Source of the DNA: Streptomyces termitum
GTDB lineage: Bacteria > Actinomycetota > Actinomycetes > Streptomycetales > Streptomycetaceae
DNA: 64,000 nucleotides
Assembly (NCBI RefSeq): GCF_014650175.1
Contig: NZ_BMUL01000023.1
Span: 24,828-88,827 of the forward strand
Reading direction: 5' to 3'
The notes under the pieces: generated by a model
Seen by the model: only the letters and a program-made list of their open reading frames with translations
Databases searched by the model: none
What the model was told of the DNA's origin: nothing
Translations under genes and position numbers: made by a program
In this document: one piece after another, positions 42,085 to 50,532 of the stretch
Layout of the letters: each line of letters starts with the position of its first letter
Numbering within the stretch: the first letter of the stretch is position 1

Positions 42085-42145
42085 CGATGCGCTCGCATCG
42101 AAACCATGGCCGACACCGTACCCCGGTACCGATGCGGGTGCATCG
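42085..42145. promoter_or_regulatory. Two matching operators in the amidase/TetR intergenic region
   Basis: CGATGCG-CT-CGCATCG (42085-42100) and CGATGC-GGGT-GCATCG (42130-42145) are inverted repeats with the same arms, centres 45 bp apart. They lie between the divergent starts and are the expected binding sites of the TetR protein. Confidence 0.8.
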
Positions 42146-42209
42146 AATAAACCGCGCCGTTGTTAAGGTGTGCCGCACGACGGCGGACGAGCGAGGGAGA
42201 CGACCCGGG

Positions 42210-42857
42210 ATGCCCAGACAGGTGGACCACGCGGGCCGCCGCCGCCTCATCGCGGAGGCCGTCTGCCGCCTCGCGGACGAGCACGGCCTCGAAGGCGTGA
42301 CCCTCCGCGACGTCGCCGCCCGCGCCGAGGTCTCCATGGGCGCCGTCCAGCGCTGCTTCCGCACCAAGGAGGAGATGCTCGTCTTCGCCCTCGGGCACAT
42401 CGGCGCCCGCATCGGCGAACGCGTCCGGGCCCGCCTCGTCCGCAGCCCCGCCCAGTCGGCCGGCACCACCCTCGGCCACGCCGTCGCCGAGGTCTCGCTC
42501 CTCGCCGAGGAGCACCGCGCCGAAGCCCGGGTCTGGCTCGCCTTCGTCGCCCAGGCGGCCGTCAGCGAGGCGCTCGCCGGGACGCTGCGCGCGTCGTACG
42601 CGGCACTGGAGGAGGCGTTCGCCCGCCTCGTCGCGGAGGCGGCCGGGGACGCCGGCCGCGCCGCCCCCCTCGACGCGCGCCGCAAGGCCCGCACCCTCCT
42701 CGCCCTCGCCGACGGCCTCACCGCCCACGTCCTCATCGGCCGCCTCACCCCCGACGAGGCGCACGGCCTCCTCCACGACCACCTGGCCGCCCTCTGGCCC
42801 CGCGTGACCGGGCCCGGCCCCGACGGCGGCAACCACCGCCCTCCGGACGGCACTTGA
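42210..42857 (+). CDS. TetR-family repressor of the amidase locus
   Basis: 215 aa, ATG preceded by GAGGGAGA. Helix-turn-helix about 12-55 (VTLRDVAARAEVSMGAVQRCF) and a BetI/PksA-like C-terminal domain (LVFALGHIGARIGERVRARL, ARTLLALADGLTAHVLIG). Two equal dyads upstream point to self-control and control of the divergent amidase. Confidence 0.92.
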   Translation: MPRQVDHAGRRRLIAEAVCRLADEHGLEGVTLRDVAARAEVSMGAVQRCFRTKEEMLVFALGHIGARIGERVRARLVRSPAQSAGTTLGHAVAEVSLLAEEHRAEARVWLAFVAQAAVSEALAGTLRASYAALEEAFARLVAEAAGDAGRAAPLDARRKARTLLALADGLTAHVLIGRLTPDEAHGLLHDHLAALWPRVTGPGPDGGNHRPPDGT

Positions 42858-42867
42858 GGTCGTGACC

Positions 42868-43926
42868 ATGAAACGGACCACGCCCCCGCGCCCGCTCGAC
42901 GTCGAGGCCCTCTTCCCCGAGCTCGCCGCCCACCGGGGCACGACCACCCGCCTGCACCCGCGCCCCGGCCGCCCGGACGCGTCGCAGAGCTCCGTCGGCG
43001 GGCCGATGCTGTGGCCCGCCGACGAACCGTGGCCGGTCTGCACCGCCGCCCACCCCCGCGACCGCGGACGGCGCCCCGAGGACATCCGCCGGGAACGGGA
43101 CCTCCTCGCCGAGGCCAGGAAGCGGGAGCCGTACGAGGGGCTGACCGAGGAGGAGCGGCGCCTCGTCGAGGAGTGGGACCGGACCCACCGGGTGCCGGGA
43201 CCCGACGGCGCGAAGTCGGACGGCACGGAGCCGCTGCCCATGATCGGCCTCGCGCAGCTGTACCGCCGGGACGTCCCCGACCTGCCCGAGGGACCGGACG
43301 GCCACGACCTGCTCCAGGTGTTCTGGTGCCCCTTCGACGCCCACGGCCCCACCGGGTACGGCGTCTTTCTCCGGCTCCACTGGCGCGGAGCGGAGCGGAC
43401 GGCGGCCGGGGAACTCCTGACCGAGCCGCCGTCACCGCCCGTCGTGGGATACCAGGGGTACGTCCCCGATCCCTGCGCGCTCCACCCGGAACGGGTCGTC
43501 ACCTACCCCTTCGCGGGCCTCCTGCCCGAAGAGCTGCGCGACCGGATCGACGCCTGGGAGGAGGCCCTGGAGGAGGAGGCCGAGGAGCGGGAGGAGGAGA
43601 CGGGGGAGGAGACCGACCCGGTCGGCTACCAGTACGACCTGTCGATCCCGCCGGGCTGGCGCGCGGGCGGATACGCCTCCTGGCACGCGACCGACCCGTC
43701 CCCGATGGACTGCCCGGCCTGCGCCGCCCCCATGCGCCTGCTGCTGACCGTCGACAGCTCCGAGTGGGACGGCGGGAGCGGCAGCTGGACCCCGGTCGAG
43801 GAGCGGGACCTGCCGCCCTTCCCGCACGCCCTGCCCACCGGGGTCACCGTCGGGAACCACGGCGAGCTCAACGTCTTCGCCTGCCCCGCCGACCCCGCGC
43901 ACCCGCCCCGCTGGAGCGTGCAGTGA
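42868..43926 (+). CDS. YwqG/DUF1963-like protein, 352 aa
   Basis: The ATG at 42868 has GAGGT seven bases upstream; GTG 42862 would be too close. The N-terminal half has QSSVGGPMLWPADEPWPVC and LPMIGLAQLYRRDVPDLP, close to DUF1963 segments, and there is an acidic Glu-rich stretch at about 230-250. Near the C-terminus Cys pairs occur in a CPACAAPM segment and a CPADP segment, a possible zinc-knuckle. Function unknown. It follows the TetR gene by 10 bp and probably shares its transcript. Confidence 0.82.
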   Translation: MKRTTPPRPLDVEALFPELAAHRGTTTRLHPRPGRPDASQSSVGGPMLWPADEPWPVCTAAHPRDRGRRPEDIRRERDLLAEARKREPYEGLTEEERRLVEEWDRTHRVPGPDGAKSDGTEPLPMIGLAQLYRRDVPDLPEGPDGHDLLQVFWCPFDAHGPTGYGVFLRLHWRGAERTAAGELLTEPPSPPVVGYQGYVPDPCALHPERVVTYPFAGLLPEELRDRIDAWEEALEEEAEEREEETGEETDPVGYQYDLSIPPGWRAGGYASWHATDPSPMDCPACAAPMRLLLTVDSSEWDGGSGSWTPVEERDLPPFPHALPTGVTVGNHGELNVFACPADPAHPPRWSVQ

Positions 43927-43935
43927 CCCTTCCCC

Positions 43936-45150
43936 TCAGGGCGCCGCCAGCTCGTCCAGGGCCGCCACCCACAGGCCGGGCAGATCGGCCGCCCCCGCGA
44001 GCGACGGATCGTGGACGACCGTGACGCGGGCGGTGCCCGCCGTCCGGGTGAGGGAGAAGTAGCCGAGCATCCCGGGGCTGTTCAGGGCGAAGACGCCGCC
44101 GGCGAGCAGGGACGCGCCGAACACCCGGTAGGCGCCGTTCAGATGGACGCTGCTGGCGGCCAGCCGGAAGCCGGCCCGCTCCACCGTCCGGCCCAGCAGG
44201 CGCGGCGGGACGCGGCACAGGGCCCGCCAGCCGCCCTCCCGCAGTCCGGACTCCTTGTGGCCGAGGGACTGCGCGGCCACGTCCGCCAGCCGCCGCTCCG
44301 GCCGGGGCTCGCCGCACGGCAGCCGGACGATCGCCGGGAGCGCGGCGTTCCCCGGCGCGAGCCGGGCCGCCCCGGTGCGCACCGACATCGGCATCACCAC
44401 CCGCAGGTCCCGCACCCGGCCCGCCCGCCGCCGCTGGGAGGCCGCGAGCGCGCCGGCCACCGACGCGAGGTGCACGTCGTTGACGCCCACCCCCCACCGC
44501 GCGGCCACCGCCCGCAGCCGCGCGTCCGGGACGTCCGCGTACGCCATGGCCGCCGGCCCGCTCGGCACTGCCTCCGACCCGGCCGGGACCGTCCGGCGCA
44601 CGGACGGCCTGCCGAACGGCTGCCCGCGCAGCCACCCGGCGGAGGAGCGCCCCGGCACGGGACGGTAGGGGTACGGCCCGGTGACGGGCCCGTCCGCGAG
44701 CAGCGCGGCCAGCAGGTGCGCCGCGCCGACGCCGTCGGTGACGGCGTGCTCGACGCGGAAGCACAACCGCTGCACCCCCGCGCTCCGGCAGCCCAGCAGC
44801 CGCAGGTCCCAGCCGGGCACCAGAAGCCCGGAACCCGGGCGGTCCGGTGCCGGGCGGCCGGGCAGCGGCCGGGCCAGGGCCGCGTCGGTCGCCTCCGCCA
44901 GCCGGCCGTCCGCCCGCGCCTCCCCGCCGACGTGCAGGCCGGCGTCGGGCGGTGCGGTACGGGTCCACGCGCGCGCCCCGGGGACCGCCGCGACCCCCAG
45001 CGCCGCCAGCCCGTGCGCCCGCTCGGCCACGCGGGCCCGCAACGCGTCGAGAGTGAACGATTCGGCGGGGAAGTCCAGCACGTGGCCGACCATGAACGGG
45101 GCGGGCCCCCGGGCCGAGACGCGCGCCAGCGCGCGGTCCAGCGCGTTCAT
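43936..45150 (-). CDS. Condensation/WS-DGAT-like acyltransferase
   Basis: 404 aa from ATG 45150 (MNALDRALARVS), the start expected for this fold; an ATG at 45219 is the alternative. The catalytic motif reads EHAVTDG, i.e. HxxxDG with one of the usual two His missing at its front. The C-terminal half matches the WS/DGAT C domain (MPMSVRTG, GNAALPAIVRLP, NSPGMLGYFS). Members join acyl-CoA to alcohols or glycerides, or act in polyketide-lipid transfer. Unusual for being short. It is convergent with the previous gene (9-bp gap). Confidence 0.82.
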   Translation of the reverse strand: MNALDRALARVSARGPAPFMVGHVLDFPAESFTLDALRARVAERAHGLAALGVAAVPGARAWTRTAPPDAGLHVGGEARADGRLAEATDAALARPLPGRPAPDRPGSGLLVPGWDLRLLGCRSAGVQRLCFRVEHAVTDGVGAAHLLAALLADGPVTGPYPYRPVPGRSSAGWLRGQPFGRPSVRRTVPAGSEAVPSGPAAMAYADVPDARLRAVAARWGVGVNDVHLASVAGALAASQRRRAGRVRDLRVVMPMSVRTGAARLAPGNAALPAIVRLPCGEPRPERRLADVAAQSLGHKESGLREGGWRALCRVPPRLLGRTVERAGFRLAASSVHLNGAYRVFGASLLAGGVFALNSPGMLGYFSLTRTAGTARVTVVHDPSLAGAADLPGLWVAALDELAAP

Positions 45151-45641
45151 CTCCCCCACCGGGGCGACGGCCCTCCCGGCACAGGCCCCGCCCGCGCCCA
45201 CCGAACTCTCCGACACCATCCCGGACCGCACGAACCACCTCGTATCCTCACGTCCGTTCGATACACGGAACCCCTTGTCGAACGAGCCACGGGACCAAGG
45301 GACACGGGAGGCCGGGAACAGGCTTCCAGCCGGGAGAACGGGCGTCCGAACGGCAACCGGACAGCGTCCGGCGGAGTTCCCGCCAACGTCCGCCGACCGG
45401 CTGCGCCCCCGCCCCGCGATCCGCTCCACTGGTCCGGCAGCCGCGCGGGACGCGGACGGACGGGAACGGCGGGAGCGGATTCCGGCATGGAGACGACCGG
45501 CACACGACCGACCACCCGAGCCCGCCCCCACCCTCCCGGCCCCGACGCCCCCGACCGCGGCGGCTTCGGGCCCGACGCGCCCGGCCCCGAGGCCGTCAGG
45601 GCCACGTGCCGCTTCGCGGGCGGCCGTGCGGGAGCCCGTAC
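45151..45641. other. Gene-free divergent region
   Basis: No gene is supported. A 7-bp inverted repeat CGTTCGA...TCGAACG (45255-45261 and 45278-45284) may be an operator for the acyltransferase gene. Confidence 0.45.
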
Positions 45642-46427
45642 ATGAGCGCGCGCCCCCGCCCCGGCGGCCGTCGCCGCCCGGCCCCGCGCCGCCCGCGCCC
45701 CGCTCCCCGTACGGGCTCCGCTTCCCGCCCGCGCCCCGCTTCCCGTACGGGCTCCGCGTCCCGCGTGGGCGGGTTCGTCCGCAGGGTCCGGCGGGCCTCG
45801 GCGCCCGAACTGCTGGCCCTCCTCCTGCTGGCCGCCCTGCTGCTGAGCCTGGCGGCCGACGCGCTGCGGTGGCTCGCCGCGCACCCGTGGATCCCGGCCC
45901 TCCTGGCGCTCGCCGGGGCGGCGGCCGGCGCCGCGTGGGCGCACCAGCGCCGCGAGGCCGCCCGCCGGAACCGGCTGCGGGAGCGCGGACTGCGGTACGC
46001 GCTGCCGTCGATCGACGCCCTCCACCACCGCCAGTTCGAGGAGGCGGTACGGGACCTGATGCGCCGTGACGGCTGCCCCCGGGCCGACCGGGTCGGCGGC
46101 GCGGGGGACAACGGCGCCGACGTGAAGGCCACCGACCCCTTCGGCCGCCTCTGGGTCATCCAGTGCAAGCACCGCGCGGCCGGCCGGGCGGGCGCCCCGG
46201 TCGGCACCCCCGACCTGCACGTCCTCAACGGCACCGGACGCCCCGTCCACGGGGGCGACGTCGTCGTCCTGGTCACCAACGGCCGCTTCACGGGCCGGGC
46301 CGTCGACTTCGCCCGCTCCCAGCGCCTCCACCTGGTCGACCGCGACCTCCTCGCCCGCTGGGCCGCCGGCTCCGCCCCGCTCTGGGAACTCCTCGGCACG
46401 ATCCCCTCCCCGCGCCGCCCCGACTAG
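45642..46427 (+). CDS. Membrane-anchored Mrr-type restriction endonuclease domain protein
   Basis: 261 aa. An Arg/Pro-rich N-terminus contains a repeat (RPAPRTGSASR then RPASRTGSASR) encoded by near-identical DNA repeats at about 45694-45762. Two membrane helices follow (about 56-74 and 83-101). The C-terminal half is a PD-(D/E)xK nuclease of the Mrr_cat type: Glu133/134, GDNGADVK with Asp160, and VIQCKH with Gln174/Lys176. Such proteins cut modified or foreign DNA; those with membrane anchors may meet incoming DNA at the membrane. The stop overlaps the convergent SnoaL-like gene by four bases (CTAG). Confidence 0.88.
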   Translation: MSARPRPGGRRRPAPRRPRPAPRTGSASRPRPASRTGSASRVGGFVRRVRRASAPELLALLLLAALLLSLAADALRWLAAHPWIPALLALAGAAAGAAWAHQRREAARRNRLRERGLRYALPSIDALHHRQFEEAVRDLMRRDGCPRADRVGGAGDNGADVKATDPFGRLWVIQCKHRAAGRAGAPVGTPDLHVLNGTGRPVHGGDVVVLVTNGRFTGRAVDFARSQRLHLVDRDLLARWAAGSAPLWELLGTIPSPRRPD

Positions 46428-46927
46428 TCGGCGGCGCCGTCCGGCAGGCGCGGGGGAGTGCCCCGGGTCCACACCACGCGCAGCGCCGTGGCGGAGATCC
46501 GCCAGCCGTCGGCCGTCCGGACCAGCTCGCTGTCCGTGTGTCCGGCGGAGACGAACAGGCCGTCCGAGCCGTCCGCCAGGATGTGCGTGCTCAACTGGGC
46601 GCCCCGGGCGGTGGCCCGGTCGCCGTCCACCTCGACGGTGAGGCCGGTGCCCAGGTGCACGGTCCGGTCGAACAGGGCCATCCCCCGCCGGATCCGCTCC
46701 AGGACGGCGGCCCGGCCGCGCACGGTCCCGATCGGCATCTCCGCGGTGACGTCCTCGGTGTGGAAGGCGCGGGCCCACTCCTCGTCGAAGACCCCCTCGT
46801 CCAGGGAGAGCAGGTAGCGGCCCATCAGATCGGTGATCTCGGCGCGGTCGGTCAGCATCCGCACCCGCCGCAGCGTCTCGTCGGCGTCCGTGTCCGTGTG
46901 CGTACTGGTGTACGTGTCAGTGTCCAT
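46424..46927 (-). CDS. SnoaL-like/NTF2-fold protein, probably SoxR-controlled
   Basis: 167 aa from ATG 46927. After a Thr/Asp-rich start the sequence shows the NTF2-like pattern of SnoaL_4: RAEITDLMGRYLLSLDEG, FHTEDVTAEMPIG, VHLGTGLTVEVDGDRATARG, and the closing ELVRTADGWRISATALR. Members are hydratases, isomerases or binding proteins. The gene sits directly behind a SoxR-type operator and the promoter geometry puts the transcript start at the ATG. Function under redox-drug stress is inferred. Confidence 0.88.
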   Translation of the reverse strand: MDTDTYTSTHTDTDADETLRRVRMLTDRAEITDLMGRYLLSLDEGVFDEEWARAFHTEDVTAEMPIGTVRGRAAVLERIRRGMALFDRTVHLGTGLTVEVDGDRATARGAQLSTHILADGSDGLFVSAGHTDSELVRTADGWRISATALRVVWTRGTPPRLPDGAAD

Positions 46928-46942
46928 GGCGAAAGCCTCGTT

Positions 46943-46964
46943 CCTCAAGCAAGGTTGAGGTCAA
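46943..46964 (-). promoter_or_regulatory. SoxR box within a MerR-type promoter
   Basis: CCTCAACCTTGCTTGAGG read on the minus strand (46943-46960) has exactly the arms and 6-bp centre of the known SoxR operator, and it overlaps a TTGACC -35 hexamer (46964-46959). A 19-bp spacer leads to GAGGCT as a weak -10, typical for MerR/SoxR promoters with long spacers. Confidence 0.75.
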
Positions 46965-46975
46965 GCCCCCTTCCC

Positions 46976-47020
46976 GGAAGTCCTCGGAAGTCCTCGGAAC
47001 CGCCGGAACCGTGGGAACCG
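46976..47020. repeat. Short tandem repeats GGAAGTCCTC and GGAACCG
   Basis: GGAAGTCCTC occurs twice in a row (46976-46995), followed by three GGAACCG-like units. It lies between the SoxR box and the next gene's stop. No role is apparent. Confidence 0.5.
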
Positions 47021-47064
47021 CCCCCGGTCGCGGAGGGTCGCGCTCCGCGGCCGGGGGCCGTACG

Positions 47065-48216
47065 TCAGAGCGCGGAGACGTAGTACCGCTCGACCGTCAT
47101 GCGGGCGTTGGCGGCGGCGCCGACCCGGCTGCCGGCGGTCTCCCGGGCCAGGGTGTAGAAGGAGTCGACGTAGTCGGGGTCGTCGGTCCACCACGAGGCG
47201 GGCATGGCGTCCACGATCGCGTCGACGAGCGGGATGTACGCGCCCTGGTCGGTGACGGTCAGCAGGACCGCGGCGAGGGCCTTGGCGAGCGAGGAATAGT
47301 TGGTGTCCCCGTCGTCCTCCATCAGGACCACGTCGGCCAGGCTGTACTTGTAGTTCGACCAGTTGACCAGGATCTGGTTCGGGTAGTACGTCGTCCCCGC
47401 GTCGTCGAGGTACGGCATGGTGACCGTGTCGACGCGGACCTTGCCGTCCGTCCCGAAGCCGGTGACCAGGCTGAAGATCTCGGCGCTGCTCTTGAACCAG
47501 GGCTCCTTGACGTCCCCCACGCTGATCGACTTGATCCGCGTCGTCCAGAAACCGGCGGCGGCGCCGGAGGAGGAGACCGTGGCGGGGGCGGCCGGAGCGG
47601 TGAGCCCCCGCGCGGCGAGTTCCCCGTCGATCACCCGCAGGCCGGCGGCGAGCGCCGCCTCCCCGTCGACGCCGACGACGTAGACCGGCCGGTCCGGCGC
47701 CTTTGCCGCGTCCAGCTCGTGCGCGTTGCCCGCGCTGTCGTACGCGACGACCACCTCGGCGTCCTCGTCGGCGGGCGCCGACGCGACCAGCGGCTCCGCG
47801 TCCGCGAGCGCGGCCGCGTCCACCGCCCGCCCGACGAGGCCCACCCGCAGCAGGGACGGCGTGCCCGCGCCGAGCCCCTTCGCCTCGGCGACATCCGCCT
47901 CGGCCCCGGCCAGCACCGCCCGGAACCGCTGGGCGGACGCGCTGCGGGACTTCCCGCTCAGGGTCATCAGGTCCACGTCCTCGCCCGCCAGGGCGGCCTT
48001 CGCGACCTGCCGGTCCCACGTCGGCTCGCCGAGCGAGCGGGCCAGGGCGCGCGCCGTCGCCGCCTCGATCGCGGCGACCGGCGAACCCGGGGCGGGCGCC
48101 GCGACCGGGCGGGCGGACGCCCCGGCCGCCACCGCGGTTCCCTGGAGGGTGGTCAGGGCGAGGGCGCCCAGGGCGAGTCCGGTGAGTGCCGCGCGGAGCT
48201 GTCTTCCAGCGAACAA
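47065..48216 (-). CDS. Secreted protein of unknown function (DUF3103-like)
   Basis: 383 aa. TTG at 48216 is chosen because GGAGG lies at proper distance and the signal peptide begins at once (QLRAALTGLALGALALTTLQGTAVAAG). The mature part has a helical N-terminal half and a beta-rich C-terminal half (YLDDAGTTYYPNQILVNW, LADVVLMEDDGDTNYSS). It faintly recalls the DUF3103 family; this is a memory match, not a proof. No catalytic motif is recognised. Confidence 0.8.
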   Translation of the reverse strand: MFAGRQLRAALTGLALGALALTTLQGTAVAAGASARPVAAPAPGSPVAAIEAATARALARSLGEPTWDRQVAKAALAGEDVDLMTLSGKSRSASAQRFRAVLAGAEADVAEAKGLGAGTPSLLRVGLVGRAVDAAALADAEPLVASAPADEDAEVVVAYDSAGNAHELDAAKAPDRPVYVVGVDGEAALAAGLRVIDGELAARGLTAPAAPATVSSSGAAAGFWTTRIKSISVGDVKEPWFKSSAEIFSLVTGFGTDGKVRVDTVTMPYLDDAGTTYYPNQILVNWSNYKYSLADVVLMEDDGDTNYSSLAKALAAVLLTVTDQGAYIPLVDAIVDAMPASWWTDDPDYVDSFYTLARETAGSRVGAAANARMTVERYYVSAL

Positions 48217-48585
48217 GTCGTCCTCCAGAAAAGGGCGTTGCCCGGATCCGGGCATGCCGGGAACACCGCCGCGCGGTCGCGCGGCGGGCGTGTTCGTGCA
48301 GGTGCGGCGTCATTCTGGAGGACCCGCGTCTACGCGGATAGACCTCCTCTCGGCGATTGGTGGACAGTGGTGCCGGAGTGCCGGGAATGTTCTTGCGGAA
48401 AGAAGCGGCAAAGGGTCGACAGGCCGCATCCCGTACGGGCGGAGCCACGGCTTTTCGCCCCGTACGGCTCGGCCGCCCCGGCCCGCCCGCCGCCGTTCCG
48501 TACGATCACTCCCTGATGTGCCCCCGTGACACACGGTCCCGAACGGCCCGCCGTGCGAAACGATCCGGGAAAAGTCGGCGAACCG
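48217..48585. other. Gene-free stretch with an inverted repeat
   Basis: GTCTA-CGCGGA-TAGAC (48328-48343) is a 16-bp inverted repeat upstream of the secreted-protein gene and may be its operator. Nothing else is supported. Confidence 0.45.
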
Positions 48586-48612
48586 TGTCGAGAACCCGCG
48601 CCCCGCTCCGTC
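48586..48612 (+). promoter_or_regulatory. Candidate ECF42-dependent promoter
   Basis: TGTCGA (48586-48591), 17 bp, then CGTC (48609-48612). This agrees with the ECF42 promoter signature I recall from S. venezuelae (TGTCGA in the -35, CGA/TC in the -10 region). It lies 50 bp upstream of the DGPF gene, and the start has GAGGAG at 48649-48655. Confidence 0.7.
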
Positions 48613-48661
48613 CCAGGGGTGAGCGCGACCGCGAGGGGTCGTACGAGCGAGGAGAACGATC

Positions 48662-49069
48662 ATGGCCAAGTACCTGCTGCTGAAGCACTACCGAGGCGCC
48701 CCGGCCGCGGTCAACGACGTGCCGATGGACCGCTGGACCCCCGAGGAGATCGCGGCCCACATGCGGTACATGAACGACTTCGCGGCCCGGCTGGAGAAGA
48801 CCGGCGAGTTCGTCGACGGCCAGGCGCTCGCCCCCGAGGGCACGTGGGTCCGCTACGACGGCGAGGGCCGCCCGCCGGTCACCGACGGACCGTTCGCCGA
48901 GACCAAGGACCTCATCGCCGGCTGGATGGTCATCGACGTCGACGACCACGCCCGCGCGGTCGAACTCGCCGGCGAACTGTCCGCCGCCCCCGGCGCGGGC
49001 GGCGAGCCCATTCACGAGTGGCTCGAACTGCGCCCCTTCCTGACCGAGCCGCCCGTCATCACGGAATGA
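48662..49069 (+). CDS. YCII-related DGPF-domain protein
   Basis: 135 aa. MAKYLLLKHYRG start, TDGPFAETKDLIAGWMVIDVD and the C-terminal IHEWLELRPF are diagnostic of the DGPF (YCII-related) family. These small cytosolic dimers have no proven reaction but are the standard genomic partners of ECF42 sigma factors. The stop overlaps the sigma start as ATGA. Confidence 0.95.
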   Translation: MAKYLLLKHYRGAPAAVNDVPMDRWTPEEIAAHMRYMNDFAARLEKTGEFVDGQALAPEGTWVRYDGEGRPPVTDGPFAETKDLIAGWMVIDVDDHARAVELAGELSAAPGAGGEPIHEWLELRPFLTEPPVITE

Positions 49070-50388
49070 CCCCGCACGGGGCACCGGAGTACGGGATGCC
49101 GGAGCGCGGAACGGCACCGCGCGGAACGAGGCCGCAGGGAACGGCATCGCACGGAACGACACCGAACGGAATGGCACCGGACACCATGGCACCGCACGGA
49201 ACGATGCCCCCGATCGACGAATCCCTGCTCAGGAGCCTCACCCCGGAGGTGCTCGCCGCCCTCGTCCGCCGCGGAGCCGACTTCGCGGCGGCCGAGGACG
49301 CCGTGCAGGACGCCCTCGTCGAGGCGGTCCGGGTCTGGCCGGCCGACCCGCCCCGGGACCCGAAGGGCTGGCTGGTCACCGTGGCCTGGCGCAAGTTCCT
49401 CGACGCGGCCCGCGCCGACACCGCCCGGCGGCGGCGCGAGGACCGCGTGGAGGAGGAACCGGCGCCCGGCGCCGTGCCCGGCGCGGACGACACCCTCCAG
49501 CTGTACTTCCTGTGCGCTCACCCGTCCCTCACCCCCGCCTCCGCCGTCGCGCTCACGCTGCGCGCCGTCGGCGGCCTGACCACCCGGCAGATCGCCCGCG
49601 CCTACCTGGTGCCCGAGGCGACGATGGCGCAGCGGGTCAGCCGGGCCAAGCGCACCGTCTCCGGCGTGCGCCTCGACCGCCCCGGCGACGTCGCCACCGT
49701 GCTGCGCGTCCTCTACCTCGTCTTCAACGAGGGCTACTCCGGGGACGTCGACCTCGCCGCCGAGGCCATCCGGCTCACCCGGCAGCTCGCCGCGCGGGTC
49801 GACCACCCCGAGGCGGCCGGACTGCTCGCCCTCATGCTCCTCCACCACGCCCGGCGCCCCGCCCGCACCGACCCCGACGGCTGCCTGGTGCCGCTCGCCG
49901 CGCAGGACCGCACCCGATGGGACACCTCGGCCATCGCCGAGGGCATCGGGATCCTCCAGCGGGCCCTCGCCCGCGACCGCCTGGGCGAGTTCCAGGCCCA
50001 GGCCGCCATCGCCGCCCTCCACGCCGACGCGCCCACCGCCGAGGAGACCGACTGGCCGCAGATCGTCGAGTGGTACGACGAACTGGTCCGCCTGACCGAC
50101 AGCCCGGTCGTCCGGCTCAACCGCGCGGTCGCCGTCGGCGAGGCCGACGGGCCGCGGGCCGGCCTCGCGGCCCTCGCCGCGCTGGACGACACCCTGCCCC
50201 GCCACACCGCCGCCGCGGCCTACCTCCACGAACGCGCCGGCGACGTGGAGACGGCGGCACGGCTGTTCGCCGAGGCGGCCCACCGGGCGACCAACCTCGC
50301 CGAACGCGACCACCTGACCCGCCAGGCCGCCCGGCTCCGCGCCCACCGCCCCGCCGGCCAGAGGGGCACGGATCACCCCGGCGGGTGA
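49066..50388 (+). CDS. ECF42-type RNA polymerase sigma factor with C-terminal TPR-like extension
   Basis: 440 aa from the ATG that overlaps the DGPF stop. Residues 1-47 are a His/Gly/Thr-rich repeat not seen in the family; the normal start would be about MPPIDESLLRS. Sigma2 follows (AEDAVQDALVEAVRVWPADPP, DPKGWLVTVAWRKFLD), then sigma4 (TTRQIARAYLVPEATMAQRVSRAKR). The rest (VLRVLYLVFNEGYSG onward) is the DUF6596/TPR-like extension that ECF42 proteins need for activity. No anti-sigma factor is nearby, as usual for this group. It probably autoactivates the promoter at 48586. Confidence 0.94.
   Translation: MTPHGAPEYGMPERGTAPRGTRPQGTASHGTTPNGMAPDTMAPHGTMPPIDESLLRSLTPEVLAALVRRGADFAAAEDAVQDALVEAVRVWPADPPRDPKGWLVTVAWRKFLDAARADTARRRREDRVEEEPAPGAVPGADDTLQLYFLCAHPSLTPASAVALTLRAVGGLTTRQIARAYLVPEATMAQRVSRAKRTVSGVRLDRPGDVATVLRVLYLVFNEGYSGDVDLAAEAIRLTRQLAARVDHPEAAGLLALMLLHHARRPARTDPDGCLVPLAAQDRTRWDTSAIAEGIGILQRALARDRLGEFQAQAAIAALHADAPTAEETDWPQIVEWYDELVRLTDSPVVRLNRAVAVGEADGPRAGLAALAALDDTLPRHTAAAAYLHERAGDVETAARLFAEAAHRATNLAERDHLTRQAARLRAHRPAGQRGTDHPGG
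49079..49205 (+). repeat. Degenerate short tandem repeats in the sigma-factor 5' end
   Basis: Units like GCACGGAACG / GCGCGGAACG recur every 10-16 bases and encode the HGT/RGT-rich N-terminal arm. They may be variable in length among strains. Confidence 0.6.
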
Positions 50389-50532
50389 CCCCTCCCGTTC
50401 AAACGGGGCGCGCGAAGCACCCGGCGCGCGGGCGGCGACCATCCGCGCCCCCGCGCACCACCGGACGCCGTTGGGGCGCGGACGCCTGCGGGCAGGATCG
50501 CCCAGGACCCCGACAGAACAGAAAGGCCCCCC

